42,928 nt of DNA from JACVRW01 sp034664085 (lineage in GTDB: Bacteria > Actinomycetota > Thermoleophilia > Solirubrobacterales > Thermoleophilaceae), in the NCBI GenBank assembly GCA_034664085.1, contig JAXDII010000015.1:1-42928 (forward strand), in the 5' to 3' direction. Below the pieces are notes generated by a model, which had not been told where the DNA came from, did no database searches, and worked only from the letters and a program-made list of their open reading frames with translations. The position numbers and the translations under genes were made by a program. This document shows positions 6,654 to 15,367 of this stretch, piece by piece (the stretch's first letter is position 1; each line of letters begins with the position of its first letter).

Positions 6654-7269
6654 TCGCCTGACGCAGCGCGATCGCGACTGCGTGCACGCGCGTGTCGGCT
6701 TCGAGCTTCAGGATCGCGCGCTTCGTGTCCGACTTGACGGTCTCGGCAGAGAGCCCGATGCGGCGCGCGACCTCCTCGGTGTGCAGCCCCTCGGCGAGCA
6801 GCTGGAGGATCTCGCGCTCGCGTTCGGAGAGCGGCGCGTCCGGGCCGACCTGCGACATCAGCAGCGCGGGCGACAGCGACGGGTCGACGAACGGCTTGCC
6901 GGTCGCGACCGTGCGGATCGCGCGAAGCAGGTCCTCGGGCGGCGAGCCCTTCAGGACGTAGCCGCGCGCGCCGGCGGCGATGGCGTCGGACAGCAGCCGC
7001 TTGTCCCCGTAGGCGGAGAACACGACGGTCTTCACGCCGGGGCTCGTCTCGGCGATCCGCTTGACCGCGGAGATGCCGTCGATGCCCGGCAGCCGCACGT
7101 CCATGATCACGACCTCCGGGTTGAGCCGCTGGACCGCCTCGACGACCTCCTCGCCGCTCTGCACGTGGCCCACCAGCTCGAGGTCCGGCGTGTCACCGAA
7201 CATCAGGCCAAGCCCCTGGCGGACCGTCGGGTGGTCGTCCACGGTCAGGCACTTGGTCGTCGCGGTCAT
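6643..7269 (-). CDS. LuxR/NarL-type response regulator
   Basis: Two-component transcription regulator of 208 residues. The receiver domain (about 6-122) has the acidic pair Asp11/Asp12, the phosphorylation site Asp57 in VVIMDVRLPG, and Lys107 in YVLKG. The C-terminal LuxR helix-turn-helix (about 144-205) contains LSEREREILQLLAEG and LSAETVKSDTKRAILKL. No histidine kinase is nearby, so it is an orphan. The start is ATG 7269, 6 bases after TAGGGT. It is followed by the 30-residue membrane peptide gene and is divergent from the universal stress protein gene, which it could control. Confidence 0.94.
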   Translation of the reverse strand: MTATTKCLTVDDHPTVRQGLGLMFGDTPDLELVGHVQSGEEVVEAVQRLNPEVVIMDVRLPGIDGISAVKRIAETSPGVKTVVFSAYGDKRLLSDAIAAGARGYVLKGSPPEDLLRAIRTVATGKPFVDPSLSPALLMSQVGPDAPLSEREREILQLLAEGLHTEEVARRIGLSAETVKSDTKRAILKLEADTRVHAVAIALRQAIIE

Positions 7270-7281
7270 CCGTCCACCCTA
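7270..7281 (-). promoter_or_regulatory. Leaderless-type -10 box of the response regulator
   Basis: TAGGGT on the minus strand (7276-7281), 6 bases before the ATG. The wider CGGTTAGGGT is identical to the 10-mer in front of the glutamine-synthetase-like gene (36241-36250). Confidence 0.5.
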
Positions 7282-7332
7282 ACCGCTGCTCGGGTCGGCG
7301 GCCAGCTTCTCACGGGGCCCTCCGCATCGCCG

Positions 7333-7345
7333 TATGATGCGCCCG
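7333..7345 (+). promoter_or_regulatory. Leaderless-type -10 box of the universal stress protein gene
   Basis: TATGAT (7333-7338), one base from the TATAAT consensus, is followed by 7 bases and ATG 7346. The in-frame ATGs at 7334 and 7337 lie within this box and are therefore unlikely starts. Confidence 0.55.
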
Positions 7346-7789
7346 ATGTTCGAATCGATGGTGGTCGGCACGGACGGCTCCGACACCGCCAAGGAGGCGG
7401 TCCGGCAGGCGTCTGACCTGGCCAAGCGGCTCGACGCCAAGGTCCATCTGGTGAGCGCGTACGAGCCCGTCCCGGAGGGCCGGCTGCGCGAGGAGCGCCA
7501 GCAAGTGCCGGACGATCTGCAGTGGATGGTCAACCCGCGTGAGGACGTAAGCTCGACGCTCACGGACGCCGCCAAGGACCTGGAGGACCAGGGCGTGCGG
7601 GTGGAGACGCACGCGCGCGAGGGCGACCCCGCGGACGCCATCCTGGACGTGGCCGAGGAGCAGGGCGCCGACCTGATCGTGGTCGGCAACAAGGGCATGA
7701 CCGGGGCGAAGCGCTTCCTGCTCGGCAGCGTGCCGAACAAGGTCTCCCACCACGCGCCGTGCAGCGTGATGATCATCCGCACCACCTAG
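7346..7789 (+). CDS. Universal stress protein (UspA family)
   Basis: Cytosolic ATP-binding stress protein of 147 residues with the Usp fold. It starts MFESMVVGTDGSDTAKEAV, and the ATP-binding motif G-2x-G-9x-GS is complete (Gly114, Gly117, Gly127-Ser128 in GNKGMTGAKRFLLGS). Such proteins help survival under stress and starvation; the precise role is not known. The start at 7346 is preferred over 7334 because the earlier ATGs fall in a near-consensus -10 box. It is convergent with the subtilase gene and ends 6 bases from it. Confidence 0.92.
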   Translation: MFESMVVGTDGSDTAKEAVRQASDLAKRLDAKVHLVSAYEPVPEGRLREERQQVPDDLQWMVNPREDVSSTLTDAAKDLEDQGVRVETHAREGDPADAILDVAEEQGADLIVVGNKGMTGAKRFLLGSVPNKVSHHAPCSVMIIRTT

Positions 7790-7795
7790 GCGCGG

Positions 7796-9139
7796 TCAGC
7801 AGGGCGTGAGCGGCGGGCAGCGCAGCGCGCGCGCCGCGTCCACCAGGCCCGCCCCGTAGCGCGAGTCGGGACCCGGCCGGCCGAGGTCGCGGGCGGTCGC
7901 CTGGATGTGGGCCTGGACTGCGTTGGGCGTGGGGTTGGGGCCGAGCTTCCCGGTGGCGATGATCAGCGCGGCGATCCCGGCCACGTGCGGGCTCGCCATA
8001 GACGTGCCCTCGTAGCTGTTGGGCAGCCCGAAGCGGCGCACCGTGTTCCCCGACAGGAAGGTCTCCTGGTAGATCCAGCTGCCGGCCCGCTCGGGGTGAC
8101 ACAGCAGGAGCTCCTCCTGGGTGGCGGGCTCGGCGTCGACGCCGCCGCCGGGCGCCACGACGTCGAGGTCGGCGCCGAAGCTCGAGTACTCGGAGCGGCA
8201 GCCGCGGCGGGTGGTGGCCCCGACCGCGATCACCTCGCTGGCGCGCGCGGGGTAGGCCACCCGCCGCAGGTACTTCTTGCCGGTGTTGCCGGCGGCCGCC
8301 ACGATCACGGCGCCGCGCGAGTGGGCGTAGCGAACAGCGGCCAGGATCTCGGGGATCTCGTCCGCGACCACGCGCCGGTCGAACTCGAGCGAGAGGTTGA
8401 TGACGTCGGCGCCGCGCCGCGCCGCGTAGCGGATCGCCTTGGCGATCGCCACCGAGTCGCCCTCGCCGTAGTCGTTGAGGACCCTCAGCGGCATGATCTT
8501 CACGCCGTACGCCACGCCCGCCACGCCGATGCCGTTGTTGGTGGCCTGCGCGATCGTGCCGGTCACATGCGTGCCGTGGCCGTACCTGTCGTTGGGGTGG
8601 CGGTCGCGGTCCACGAAGTCCCAGCCGTGCACGAACGTGGAGCGCTTCAGATCGGGCGCGCGCCGGAAGCCGCCGAAGCGCTCGAACGCCACCCCGCTGT
8701 CCAGCACCGCCACCACGGCACCGCGCCCGCCCGGCGCGCCCGCCGCCTCGGCCAGCGCCCAGGCCTCGGGCATGCCGATCCCGAACGGCCCGTAGAGGTT
8801 CCACTGCCGGCTGAAGTAGGGGTCGTTTGGCTCGAACTGCGACGCGCGCGCCACGTAGTTGGGCGCCGCGTAGGCGACGTTGGGATCGCTGCGCAGCTCG
8901 GCGACGGTCTCGCGCACGGACTCGCCGTCGTGGATGGCGAGCTGGCTGGAGCCGCCGGGCAGGTCCTCCTCGGTGCCGGTTCCGGCCTGCCGCTCCACCG
9001 CGCTCTGGACCCGCGCCGTGGTGCCGTCCTTGTAGCCCACGATCACCTCGCCGGGCACGTAGTCGGACGCCGCGGCCGGGCCCGCGAGCAGAAGCAGCGC
9101 CAGGACAGCGGCGATCATGAGAGGAAAGCGGTTCGGCAT
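7796..9139 (-). CDS. Secreted subtilisin-like serine protease (S8)
   Basis: Exported protease of 447 residues. The signal peptide MPNRFPLMIAAVLALLLLAG ends near AAASDY. An inhibitor-type propeptide follows (about 26-100, ending AAPNYVARAS). The catalytic domain has Asp147 (VAVLDSGV), His188 (GHGTHVTG), oxyanion Asn285 (AAAGN) and Ser380 (GTSMASPHVAG). The chain stops after the catalytic domain, unlike the second subtilase in the window. ATG 9139 is chosen because it begins the signal peptide; further upstream in-frame residues do not look like a secretion signal. It is divergent from the epimerase gene across about 60 bases. Confidence 0.95.
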   Translation of the reverse strand: MPNRFPLMIAAVLALLLLAGPAAASDYVPGEVIVGYKDGTTARVQSAVERQAGTGTEEDLPGGSSQLAIHDGESVRETVAELRSDPNVAYAAPNYVARASQFEPNDPYFSRQWNLYGPFGIGMPEAWALAEAAGAPGGRGAVVAVLDSGVAFERFGGFRRAPDLKRSTFVHGWDFVDRDRHPNDRYGHGTHVTGTIAQATNNGIGVAGVAYGVKIMPLRVLNDYGEGDSVAIAKAIRYAARRGADVINLSLEFDRRVVADEIPEILAAVRYAHSRGAVIVAAAGNTGKKYLRRVAYPARASEVIAVGATTRRGCRSEYSSFGADLDVVAPGGGVDAEPATQEELLLCHPERAGSWIYQETFLSGNTVRRFGLPNSYEGTSMASPHVAGIAALIIATGKLGPNPTPNAVQAHIQATARDLGRPGPDSRYGAGLVDAARALRCPPLTPC

Positions 9140-9142
9140 TGG

Positions 9143-9151
9143 GGGTACGGT
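9143..9151 (+). promoter_or_regulatory. GGGTACGGT box before the epimerase gene
   Basis: Same 9-mer as in front of the AI-2E gene, again 10 bases before a GTG (9162). TACGGT is a plausible -10. It lies 4 bases upstream of the subtilase start on the other strand, so the two divergent transcripts would overlap or compete. Confidence 0.35.
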
Positions 9152-9200
9152 GCCCTGCGCAGTGTACGAACGCCACGAACAACTCCAGTCCACAGAAGTT

Positions 9201-10274
9201 GTGACGACCTGCGTAACGGGGGCCACCGGTTTCATCGGCGCCCACGTGGCGAAGCTTGCGGCCGAAGCCCATGGACCTCCACGGGTGACCTATCGAGACG
9301 AGGCGCGGCTGCGGCGCCTGGGCGGGGTGGAGGTCGAGCCGGTCAGGGCTGACGTCCTGGACCGGGCCGCGCTGCGGCGCGCCTTTCGCGGCTGCACGAC
9401 GGTCTTCCACGCCGCCGGCTTCGTCGGCTCGCGCCCGCCCGAGCGCGTCTGGCAGGTCAACGCCGTGGCGCCGCGGATCGCCGTGGAGGCGGCCGCCGCC
9501 GAGGACGTCCGCCGCGTGGTCGTGACCTCGAGCGTGGCGGGCATCGGCCCCGCGCCGCCGGGCCGGCCCGGGACCGAGGAGGACGTCTACCGGGGCTGGG
9601 GCATGACCTATCCCGACGCCAAGCACGAGGGCGAGTCGGAGGCGCTGGCCGCTGGTGCCCGGCTCGGGGTGGAGGTCGTGGTGGTGAACCCCTCATACGT
9701 GTTCGGCGCGCCGGTCGACCGCTCGCAGCCCGGCGAGACCTCCACGCGCATGATCGGCAGCTACCTGCGCGGGCGGCTGCCGGCGGTGGTGGACGGCGAG
9801 GCGAACGTGGTCGACGTCCGCGACGTCGCCAGGGGCCACCTGCTCGCCGCCGAGCGCGGGCAGCCGGGCGAGCGCTACATCCTCGGCGGCCACGACGTGA
9901 GCTGGCTGGACCTGCTCGGGCGCGTCGGCGAGCTGTCCGGCGTCCACCACCCGCTGATGGTGCTGCCGCCCGAGGCCGCGCGGCTGCCCGGCCTGCCGAG
10001 CGAGGCCATCGTCCTGATGGCTCAGAACTGGCGCTACTCGTCGGCCAAGGCGCGCCGCGAGCTCGGCTACCGGGCGCGCACGCTCGACCGCACGCTGAGG
10101 GACACGATCGACTGGTACCGCGATCTGCTCGAGGGCGGAGTGCTCGGGGGCGGGCCGCCATCGTCTCGCTCGGTGGCGGCCGCCGGCGTGCGGCTGGCGG
10201 GACGCACCGGGCTGCTCGCCGCGCTCGAGGCCGCCGAGCGCTACGTCGGCAGGAAGCTGGTGGCGCGGCCGTGA
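9201..10274 (+). CDS. NAD-dependent epimerase/dehydratase family protein
   Basis: Extended short-chain dehydrogenase of 357 residues acting on a nucleotide sugar, steroid-like or flavonoid-like substrate. The cofactor loop TGATGFIG is at 6-13, Ser110/Ser111 lie in VTSSVAG, and the catalytic Tyr137 and Lys141 are in YPDAK. It resembles the hopanoid-associated sugar epimerase and dihydroflavonol reductase groups, but the substrate is not identified. GTG 9201 is chosen because the fold starts at once. An alternative GTG at 9162 would add 13 residues whose codons lack the usual GC third bases, though it sits at the same distance from a GGGTACGGT box as the AI-2E start. Its end overlaps tadA by 4 bases. 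Confidence 0.88.
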   Translation: MTTCVTGATGFIGAHVAKLAAEAHGPPRVTYRDEARLRRLGGVEVEPVRADVLDRAALRRAFRGCTTVFHAAGFVGSRPPERVWQVNAVAPRIAVEAAAAEDVRRVVVTSSVAGIGPAPPGRPGTEEDVYRGWGMTYPDAKHEGESEALAAGARLGVEVVVVNPSYVFGAPVDRSQPGETSTRMIGSYLRGRLPAVVDGEANVVDVRDVARGHLLAAERGQPGERYILGGHDVSWLDLLGRVGELSGVHHPLMVLPPEAARLPGLPSEAIVLMAQNWRYSSAKARRELGYRARTLDRTLRDTIDWYRDLLEGGVLGGGPPSSRSVAAAGVRLAGRTGLLAALEAAERYVGRKLVARP

Positions 10275-10732
10275 GCTTCTTCCCGCGCGACGAGTACTTC
10301 ATGCGCCTGGCGCTGCGCGAGGCGGAGCAGGCCATCGAGCACGACGACGTCCCGATCGGCTGCGTGATCGTGCAGGCCGGCGAGGTGATCGCGTCGGCTC
10401 GCAACGAGCGCGAGCTGCGCGGAGACCCGACCGCCCACGCCGAGATCCTCGCGCTGCGCGAGGCCGCGCGGCACCTCGGCGGCTGGCGGCTGCTCGACAC
10501 CGTCCTCTACGTGACGCTCGAGCCCTGCGCGATGTGCGCGGGCGCGATCGTGCTGGGGCGCGTCCCGCGCGTCGTGTACGCCGCTTCCGACCCCAAGGCG
10601 GGCGCCGCCGGAAGCGTTCTGGACGTGCTCGCGGAGCCGCGGCTCAATCACCGTCCCGACGTCGCTGGCGGCCTGCTGGCGGAGGATGGGGCCGAGCTTT
10701 TGCGCAAGTTCTTCGGTTTGAGGCGCAACTAG
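10271..10732 (+). CDS. tadA: tRNA adenosine(34) deaminase TadA
   Basis: Zinc deaminase that converts A34 to inosine in tRNA-Arg(ACG), needed to read CGN codons. It has 153 residues. The zinc and catalytic residues are His56 and Glu58 in TAHAEIL and Cys86/Cys89 in EPCAMCAG. GTG 10271 overlaps the upstream TGA (GTGA), giving translational coupling to the epimerase gene. The next gene begins 14 bases downstream. Confidence 0.95.
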   Translation: MSFFPRDEYFMRLALREAEQAIEHDDVPIGCVIVQAGEVIASARNERELRGDPTAHAEILALREAARHLGGWRLLDTVLYVTLEPCAMCAGAIVLGRVPRVVYAASDPKAGAAGSVLDVLAEPRLNHRPDVAGGLLAEDGAELLRKFFGLRRN

Positions 10733-10746
10733 CCGATAAGACCCTC

Positions 10747-12465
10747 GTGCGGCCATATTCCGAGCAGGTGCTGCGGGCGCTCGAGAACCGCTACGGGCCT
10801 CTTCCTGAGGGCGTTCCGTCCGTGGCGTACATCTTCGAGCCGGGCATAGAGGGACGCTGCCTCTACATCAGTCCGTCCGTCGAGGGGGTGCTCGGCTATC
10901 CGCGCAGGCAGTGGCTCGAGGAGCGCGGGCTGTGGGACAAGCTGCTGCATCCCGAGGACGAGCACCGCGTGGTCTCCAACGAGGCCGAGTGCGAGCGGTC
11001 CGGGGAGAAGCTGGTGCAGGAGTACCGGCTGCGCGCCGCCGACGGACGCGACGTCTGGATCCGCGACGAGATGACGGTCGTCTTCGACCGCCAGACCGGG
11101 ACGGACCCGCTCTTCTACGGCGTCTTCCTCGACGTCTCGGACCGCAAGCGGATGGAGACCGAGCTGGAGCGGCTCGCCCTGTACGACCCGCTGACCGGGC
11201 TGCCCAACCGCGCGCTCTTCGCCGACCGCCTGCGCCAGGTGCTGGGCCGCCGCGACCGTGAGACCGCGACGGCCGTCTACTTCCTCGACCTCGACCGCTT
11301 CAAGCGCATCAACGACTCGCTCGGCCATGGGGCCGGAGACGAGGTGCTGGGCGAGGTCGCCGGCCGGCTGCGCAGCGTGGTGCGGCCCGAGGACACGGTG
11401 GCCCGCTTCGGCGGCGACGAGTTCACGATCCTGTGCGAGAGCGTCGTCGGCGTGCTGGAGGCGGTCTCGATCGCCGACCGGCTGCAGCGCTCGCTGCGCA
11501 CGCCCGTGCGCGCCGGGGGAGCCGAGCTGCGCCTCAGCGGCAGCATCGGCGTGGCGCTGGTCGAGGCGAGCGACACCGGCGACGGCCAGCGGCTGATCGA
11601 GGACGCCGACGCCGCCATGTACCGCGCGAAGGAGCGCGGCGGCGCGCGCACCGAGCTGTTCGACAGCGCGATGCGCGAGGACGCCGTGCGGGCGCTGGCG
11701 GTGGAGCAGGAGCTCCAGCGAGCGCTCGAGGGTGACGAGCTGCGCCTGTTCTTCCAGCCGACGGTGGATCTCGCGACGGGCGAGCTGCTCGGCGCCGAGG
11801 CGCTGGTGCGCTGGCAGCACCCGGAGCACGGGCTGCTCCCGCCGGAGCGCTTCCTCGCAGTGGCGGAGGAGACCGGGCTGATCGTGCCGCTCGGCGCGTG
11901 GGTGGTGGGCGAGGCCTGCAGCCGGCTTGCGGAGTGGCAGAAGCGGCCGGAGATGGCCCATTTGAACCTGTCCCTGAACCTGAGCGCGCGCGAGCTGACC
12001 CACCCGGATCTGGTCGCCACCGTACTGACGGCCGTGCGCGCCTCCGGCGTCGATCCGCACGCGCTCACGATCGAGGTCACCGAAAGCACGGCGATGGCGG
12101 ACGGCGATACCGGCTTCCGTGCGCTGCGCGAGCTGAGCGCGGAGGGTCTGCGGGTGGCGATCGACGACTTCGGCACCGGCTACTCCTCGCTGGAGCAGCT
12201 GCGGCGGATGCCGGTCGACATCGTCAAGGTCGACCGCTCTTTCGTGCGCGGCATGTCCGCCGACTCGACCGACCGCGAGCTGGTGGCCGCAGTGGTGGGA
12301 ATGGGCCGCGCGCTCAAGCTGGTGGTCGTGGCCGAGGGCATCGAGACGCTCGAGCAGGCCGCGGCGCTGCGCGAGCTCGGTTGCGGTGTGGGCCAGGGCT
12401 ACCTGTTCGGCCGTCCGCAGCCGGCCGAGGACCTCGAAGCGCTGCCGGCGGCGAGCCTGCTCTAA
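10747..12465 (+). CDS. PAS-GGDEF-EAL cyclic-di-GMP enzyme
   Basis: Cytosolic second-messenger protein of 572 residues. A PAS sensor (about 20-130) is followed by a diguanylate cyclase domain with intact GGDEF (222-226) and the inhibitory I-site RPED (213-216), then a phosphodiesterase domain with EAL (351-353), EVTES, DDFGTGYSS, VKVDRSF and VAEGIE. Both catalytic halves look intact, so it may both make and break c-di-GMP. No transmembrane segment is seen. GTG 10747 starts just after the tadA stop; the frame stays open upstream, but that region is tadA on another frame. Its stop overlaps the stop of the convergent oxidase gene. Confidence 0.93.
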   Translation: MRPYSEQVLRALENRYGPLPEGVPSVAYIFEPGIEGRCLYISPSVEGVLGYPRRQWLEERGLWDKLLHPEDEHRVVSNEAECERSGEKLVQEYRLRAADGRDVWIRDEMTVVFDRQTGTDPLFYGVFLDVSDRKRMETELERLALYDPLTGLPNRALFADRLRQVLGRRDRETATAVYFLDLDRFKRINDSLGHGAGDEVLGEVAGRLRSVVRPEDTVARFGGDEFTILCESVVGVLEAVSIADRLQRSLRTPVRAGGAELRLSGSIGVALVEASDTGDGQRLIEDADAAMYRAKERGGARTELFDSAMREDAVRALAVEQELQRALEGDELRLFFQPTVDLATGELLGAEALVRWQHPEHGLLPPERFLAVAEETGLIVPLGAWVVGEACSRLAEWQKRPEMAHLNLSLNLSARELTHPDLVATVLTAVRASGVDPHALTIEVTESTAMADGDTGFRALRELSAEGLRVAIDDFGTGYSSLEQLRRMPVDIVKVDRSFVRGMSADSTDRELVAAVVGMGRALKLVVVAEGIETLEQAAALRELGCGVGQGYLFGRPQPAEDLEALPAASLL

Positions 12466-15326
12466 GAGAGCGTCGGGACCAGGCTCAGGCCCGCCAGCGA
12501 GGCGCGTGCGGGCCTGGCGACGCGGAAGCTCGTGCGGGCGAGGGCGGAGCGCTTGCCGGCTGAGTCGGTGGCCAGCGCCGTCAGCCGGTAGCGAGCCGCT
12601 CGGAGGCCGCGCCTGCGCGCATTGAAGTACGCGCTGTTCGCGCCCGCCTTCCCGCGCAGCGTCAGCTTGGTCTTCAGGCGGGTATAGCGCCGGGAGCCCT
12701 TGCGCTCGAACGACAGCTTCACCGTCGCGGCCTCGCTCAGGCGGAAGCTGATGCGGGTGCCCGAGAGCTTCAGCCGGCTGATCGCGGGGGCGGCGTTGGA
12801 CGGCGCCACCGGCGTGGTGGGGGGCGGGCCGGCCGTGGGCGGATCGACCTTCGCCGGCGGCGTCTCGATTGCCGGCGGCTCCACCGGGGCCGGCGCGTTC
12901 TTCACGGCGACGGTGACCTTGGCAGAGGTCTTGGTGTTGTCGGCGGCGTCCCGCGCGACCGCCGTGAGCTCGTGGTTCGCGTTGGAGGAGTTTCGCGTTG
13001 CCCACGGCACCGAGTAGGGAGCCGAGGTGTCCTCGAGCCCCAGGTTCTCGCCGTCGAGCTTGAACTGGACGCCGGCCACCGCCTCGTCGTCTGAGGCGCT
13101 GGCCGTCACGTTGATGGTCTCCGACACGGTCGCGCCGTTCGACGGAGCCGTCAGCGCCACGGTCGGGGGCGTCTTGTCGGCGTTCTTCACCGTGACCGTG
13201 ACCGCCGCTGAGGTCCTCGTGTTGCCGGCGGCGTCGCGCGCCACAGCCCGCAGCTCATGCGGGCCGTTCGCAACCTCGGTCGTCTGCCAGGTGGTCGAGT
13301 ACGGGGAGGTCGTATCGGCTGGGCCGAGGTTCTGGCCGTCGAGCCTGAACTGCACGCTGGTCACGCCGACGTTGTCGGACGCGCTCGCCGTCACGTCCAC
13401 CGAGCCGAGCACGGTGGCGCCGCCGGCGGGCGCCGTCACGCCGACCGTGGGCAGCGTCTGGTCCGGCGGGGGCGGCGGGGCGTTGCATGCGGCGGGCGCG
13501 GCGCCATCGGCGCGCAGCCGCACGAACTTGGCGACCGACGGGACGCCCTGGTCGTTGAGTAGGAAGAGCATGTAGTAGCCCGGCGGGGCGGCGTTCGCGT
13601 TCGACGGCGCCGAGATGTCCACGCAGCCCGAGCGCCGGGTCAGCGTGAGCGGAATGAAGCGCTGGTTCATGTCCACGGCGTGGGTGGCCGACCCGGGGGC
13701 GACCAGCGCGGCCCGCGTGAGGTTCGTGTCCGGCGTGGTCACGCCGAAGTCGGCTCCCAGCTTGATGCTCGCCGGGGCGGAGGCGATCGTGGGCCGCGGG
13801 CCCCTGTGCAGGTAGGGCGGCTCGTAGATCTCGGCCGTGTCCCCGGCGAGGCCGCCGTGGTACTCGTCACCGGCGGACATCACGCGGCCGTCGGGAAGCA
13901 GCAGGGCGGTGGAGTGGTAGGCGCGCCCCTCGGCCTGGGCCGGCCCGAGGCGCCATTCGCGGGTCTGCGGATCCCAGAGCTCGATCTGGCGCTGCTCGGG
14001 GTTGGCCGCGTGCTGGGGCGAGGGGGTCAGGTCGTCGCGACCGACTCCGCCGCCGACCTCGACCATCGAGCCGTCCGGCAGCAGGACGGTGTTGGCGTGC
14101 CCGCGGCCGATGACGGTCGACGACGCCGGCTGCCACCCCTGGGCGGGGTTCGCCTCGTCGAAGACCTCCGTGGTGTTGGTGGAGGGGATCAGGCTGTAGC
14201 TGGTGCCCCCGAGCGCCATGATCTTGTTCGGCTCCCCGGGCACCGGGACGGCGGTGCCCCACAGGCGCCGCTGGATCATGTTCGGCGCCTTGGTCCACGT
14301 GAAGCTGTTGGCGCCCGGCGTGTTCATGAACCAGGTCTGGGTCTTCTCGGGCCCCACGACCAGCGCGCGCCCGGAGGGCATGGCGAACATGTGCGGGTAG
14401 GTCTCGCCGCTCGGCGGAAGCGCCGGGTTGGAGTAGCTGGTGTTGCCGATCAGGCTCGTCGTCCCGAGTCCGCCCGGAGCGGCGGGTGGAGTGAACATCT
14501 CCACCTCCTCGTTCATCAGCGGCACGCCGGACTCGTCGAGACCGCTCGTGATCGGGATGCGGCCGTCCGCCAGCCTGACGCCGGTGGGGTACCAGCGGCC
14601 GTGGCGCATGTCGGGCTGCTCGCGCCAGGTCTCGGTGAACGGGTCGAACGTGTAGATCTTGTTCAGCCCCTTCCAGCTCGTGTCGGGGCCCTCGAACTCG
14701 AGGTTGCCTCCGAACACCACCAACTCGCCGTCGGCCGTGAACGTGTGGCCGGAGCACCAGATGTTTGCCGCCTTCATCTGGCCGTCCTTGGGGTCGAGCC
14801 ACAGGGGCGGGTCCTTACGGACCTTCTGGCCGGTGGCCGGGTCCCAGAGCCAGGCCTGGGCGCTGTTCTGGCGCGGGCTCTGCGGGAAGGAGAAGACCAT
14901 CACCTTCCCGGTCGGCAGCATCGCCGCGTGGATCGCGACGATCGGCAACGTGACCGTCGCGGCGGAGTCCCAGCGGCCGACCTGAGCGGGGTCCAGCGGC
15001 TCGTCCAGCGCCGCGGCATCGAGCGCCGACACGCGCGGGGCCGGCTCGTCCTCGCTCATCGCGCGCCGCAGCATCGCGTGCTCGGCGGCGTGGGCCGGGC
15101 CGAGCGTGGCCGTCTCGAGCTCCAGAAGCTGCTGCTCGCTCGTGCCCGGAACCCCGAGATCGCCGCTGTGGGCGTGGGCCGGCGGGGCGCTGGGCTGCTC
15201 GACGACCGGCTCGGCGGCCTCCCCGGGAATCGAGGCGATGCCGAGTGCGGCGAGCGCGCAGGCGAGTGCCACGACCGTGGCCAGGCCGAACCGCGAGCGC
15301 GGAAATATGACGTGCGGGAACTCCAT
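12462..15326 (-). CDS. Secreted galactose oxidase-like copper-radical oxidase with Ig-like domains
   Basis: Exported protein of 954 residues. A signal peptide or anchor lies near 13-37. A seven-bladed Kelch propeller follows (about 120-510), then a galactose-oxidase C-terminal-like domain (about 510-605), two Ig-like repeats (about 616-710 and 711-805), a Pro-rich linker and a basic beta-rich C-terminal domain. All five residues of the galactose oxidase centre have counterparts: Cys191 (WCSGHTF) and Tyr246 (HGRWYPTG) for the thioether cofactor, and Tyr470, His471 (GRAYHSTALLLPDGR) and His549 (ATHAVDMNQR) for copper. It should oxidise an alcohol or aldehyde and make H2O2; the substrate (sugar, glyoxal or polysaccharide end) is unknown. 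The ATG at 15326 begins the signal region. Confidence 0.92.
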   Translation of the reverse strand: MEFPHVIFPRSRFGLATVVALACALAALGIASIPGEAAEPVVEQPSAPPAHAHSGDLGVPGTSEQQLLELETATLGPAHAAEHAMLRRAMSEDEPAPRVSALDAAALDEPLDPAQVGRWDSAATVTLPIVAIHAAMLPTGKVMVFSFPQSPRQNSAQAWLWDPATGQKVRKDPPLWLDPKDGQMKAANIWCSGHTFTADGELVVFGGNLEFEGPDTSWKGLNKIYTFDPFTETWREQPDMRHGRWYPTGVRLADGRIPITSGLDESGVPLMNEEVEMFTPPAAPGGLGTTSLIGNTSYSNPALPPSGETYPHMFAMPSGRALVVGPEKTQTWFMNTPGANSFTWTKAPNMIQRRLWGTAVPVPGEPNKIMALGGTSYSLIPSTNTTEVFDEANPAQGWQPASSTVIGRGHANTVLLPDGSMVEVGGGVGRDDLTPSPQHAANPEQRQIELWDPQTREWRLGPAQAEGRAYHSTALLLPDGRVMSAGDEYHGGLAGDTAEIYEPPYLHRGPRPTIASAPASIKLGADFGVTTPDTNLTRAALVAPGSATHAVDMNQRFIPLTLTRRSGCVDISAPSNANAAPPGYYMLFLLNDQGVPSVAKFVRLRADGAAPAACNAPPPPPDQTLPTVGVTAPAGGATVLGSVDVTASASDNVGVTSVQFRLDGQNLGPADTTSPYSTTWQTTEVANGPHELRAVARDAAGNTRTSAAVTVTVKNADKTPPTVALTAPSNGATVSETINVTASASDDEAVAGVQFKLDGENLGLEDTSAPYSVPWATRNSSNANHELTAVARDAADNTKTSAKVTVAVKNAPAPVEPPAIETPPAKVDPPTAGPPPTTPVAPSNAAPAISRLKLSGTRISFRLSEAATVKLSFERKGSRRYTRLKTKLTLRGKAGANSAYFNARRRGLRAARYRLTALATDSAGKRSALARTSFRVARPARASLAGLSLVPTLS

Positions 15327-15355
15327 GACAGGCGCCGGAAGGCAGTTACCAACGT

Positions 15356-15367
15356 ACGATCGATCGT
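15356..15367. promoter_or_regulatory. Perfect 12-bp palindrome between divergent secreted-enzyme genes
   Basis: ACGATC followed directly by its complement GATCGT, in the 118-base gap between the copper-radical oxidase (minus) and subtilase (plus) starts. It overlaps a TACGTT box on the minus strand (15351-15356). A shared operator is possible, but chance GATC-type palindromes are common. Confidence 0.3.
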
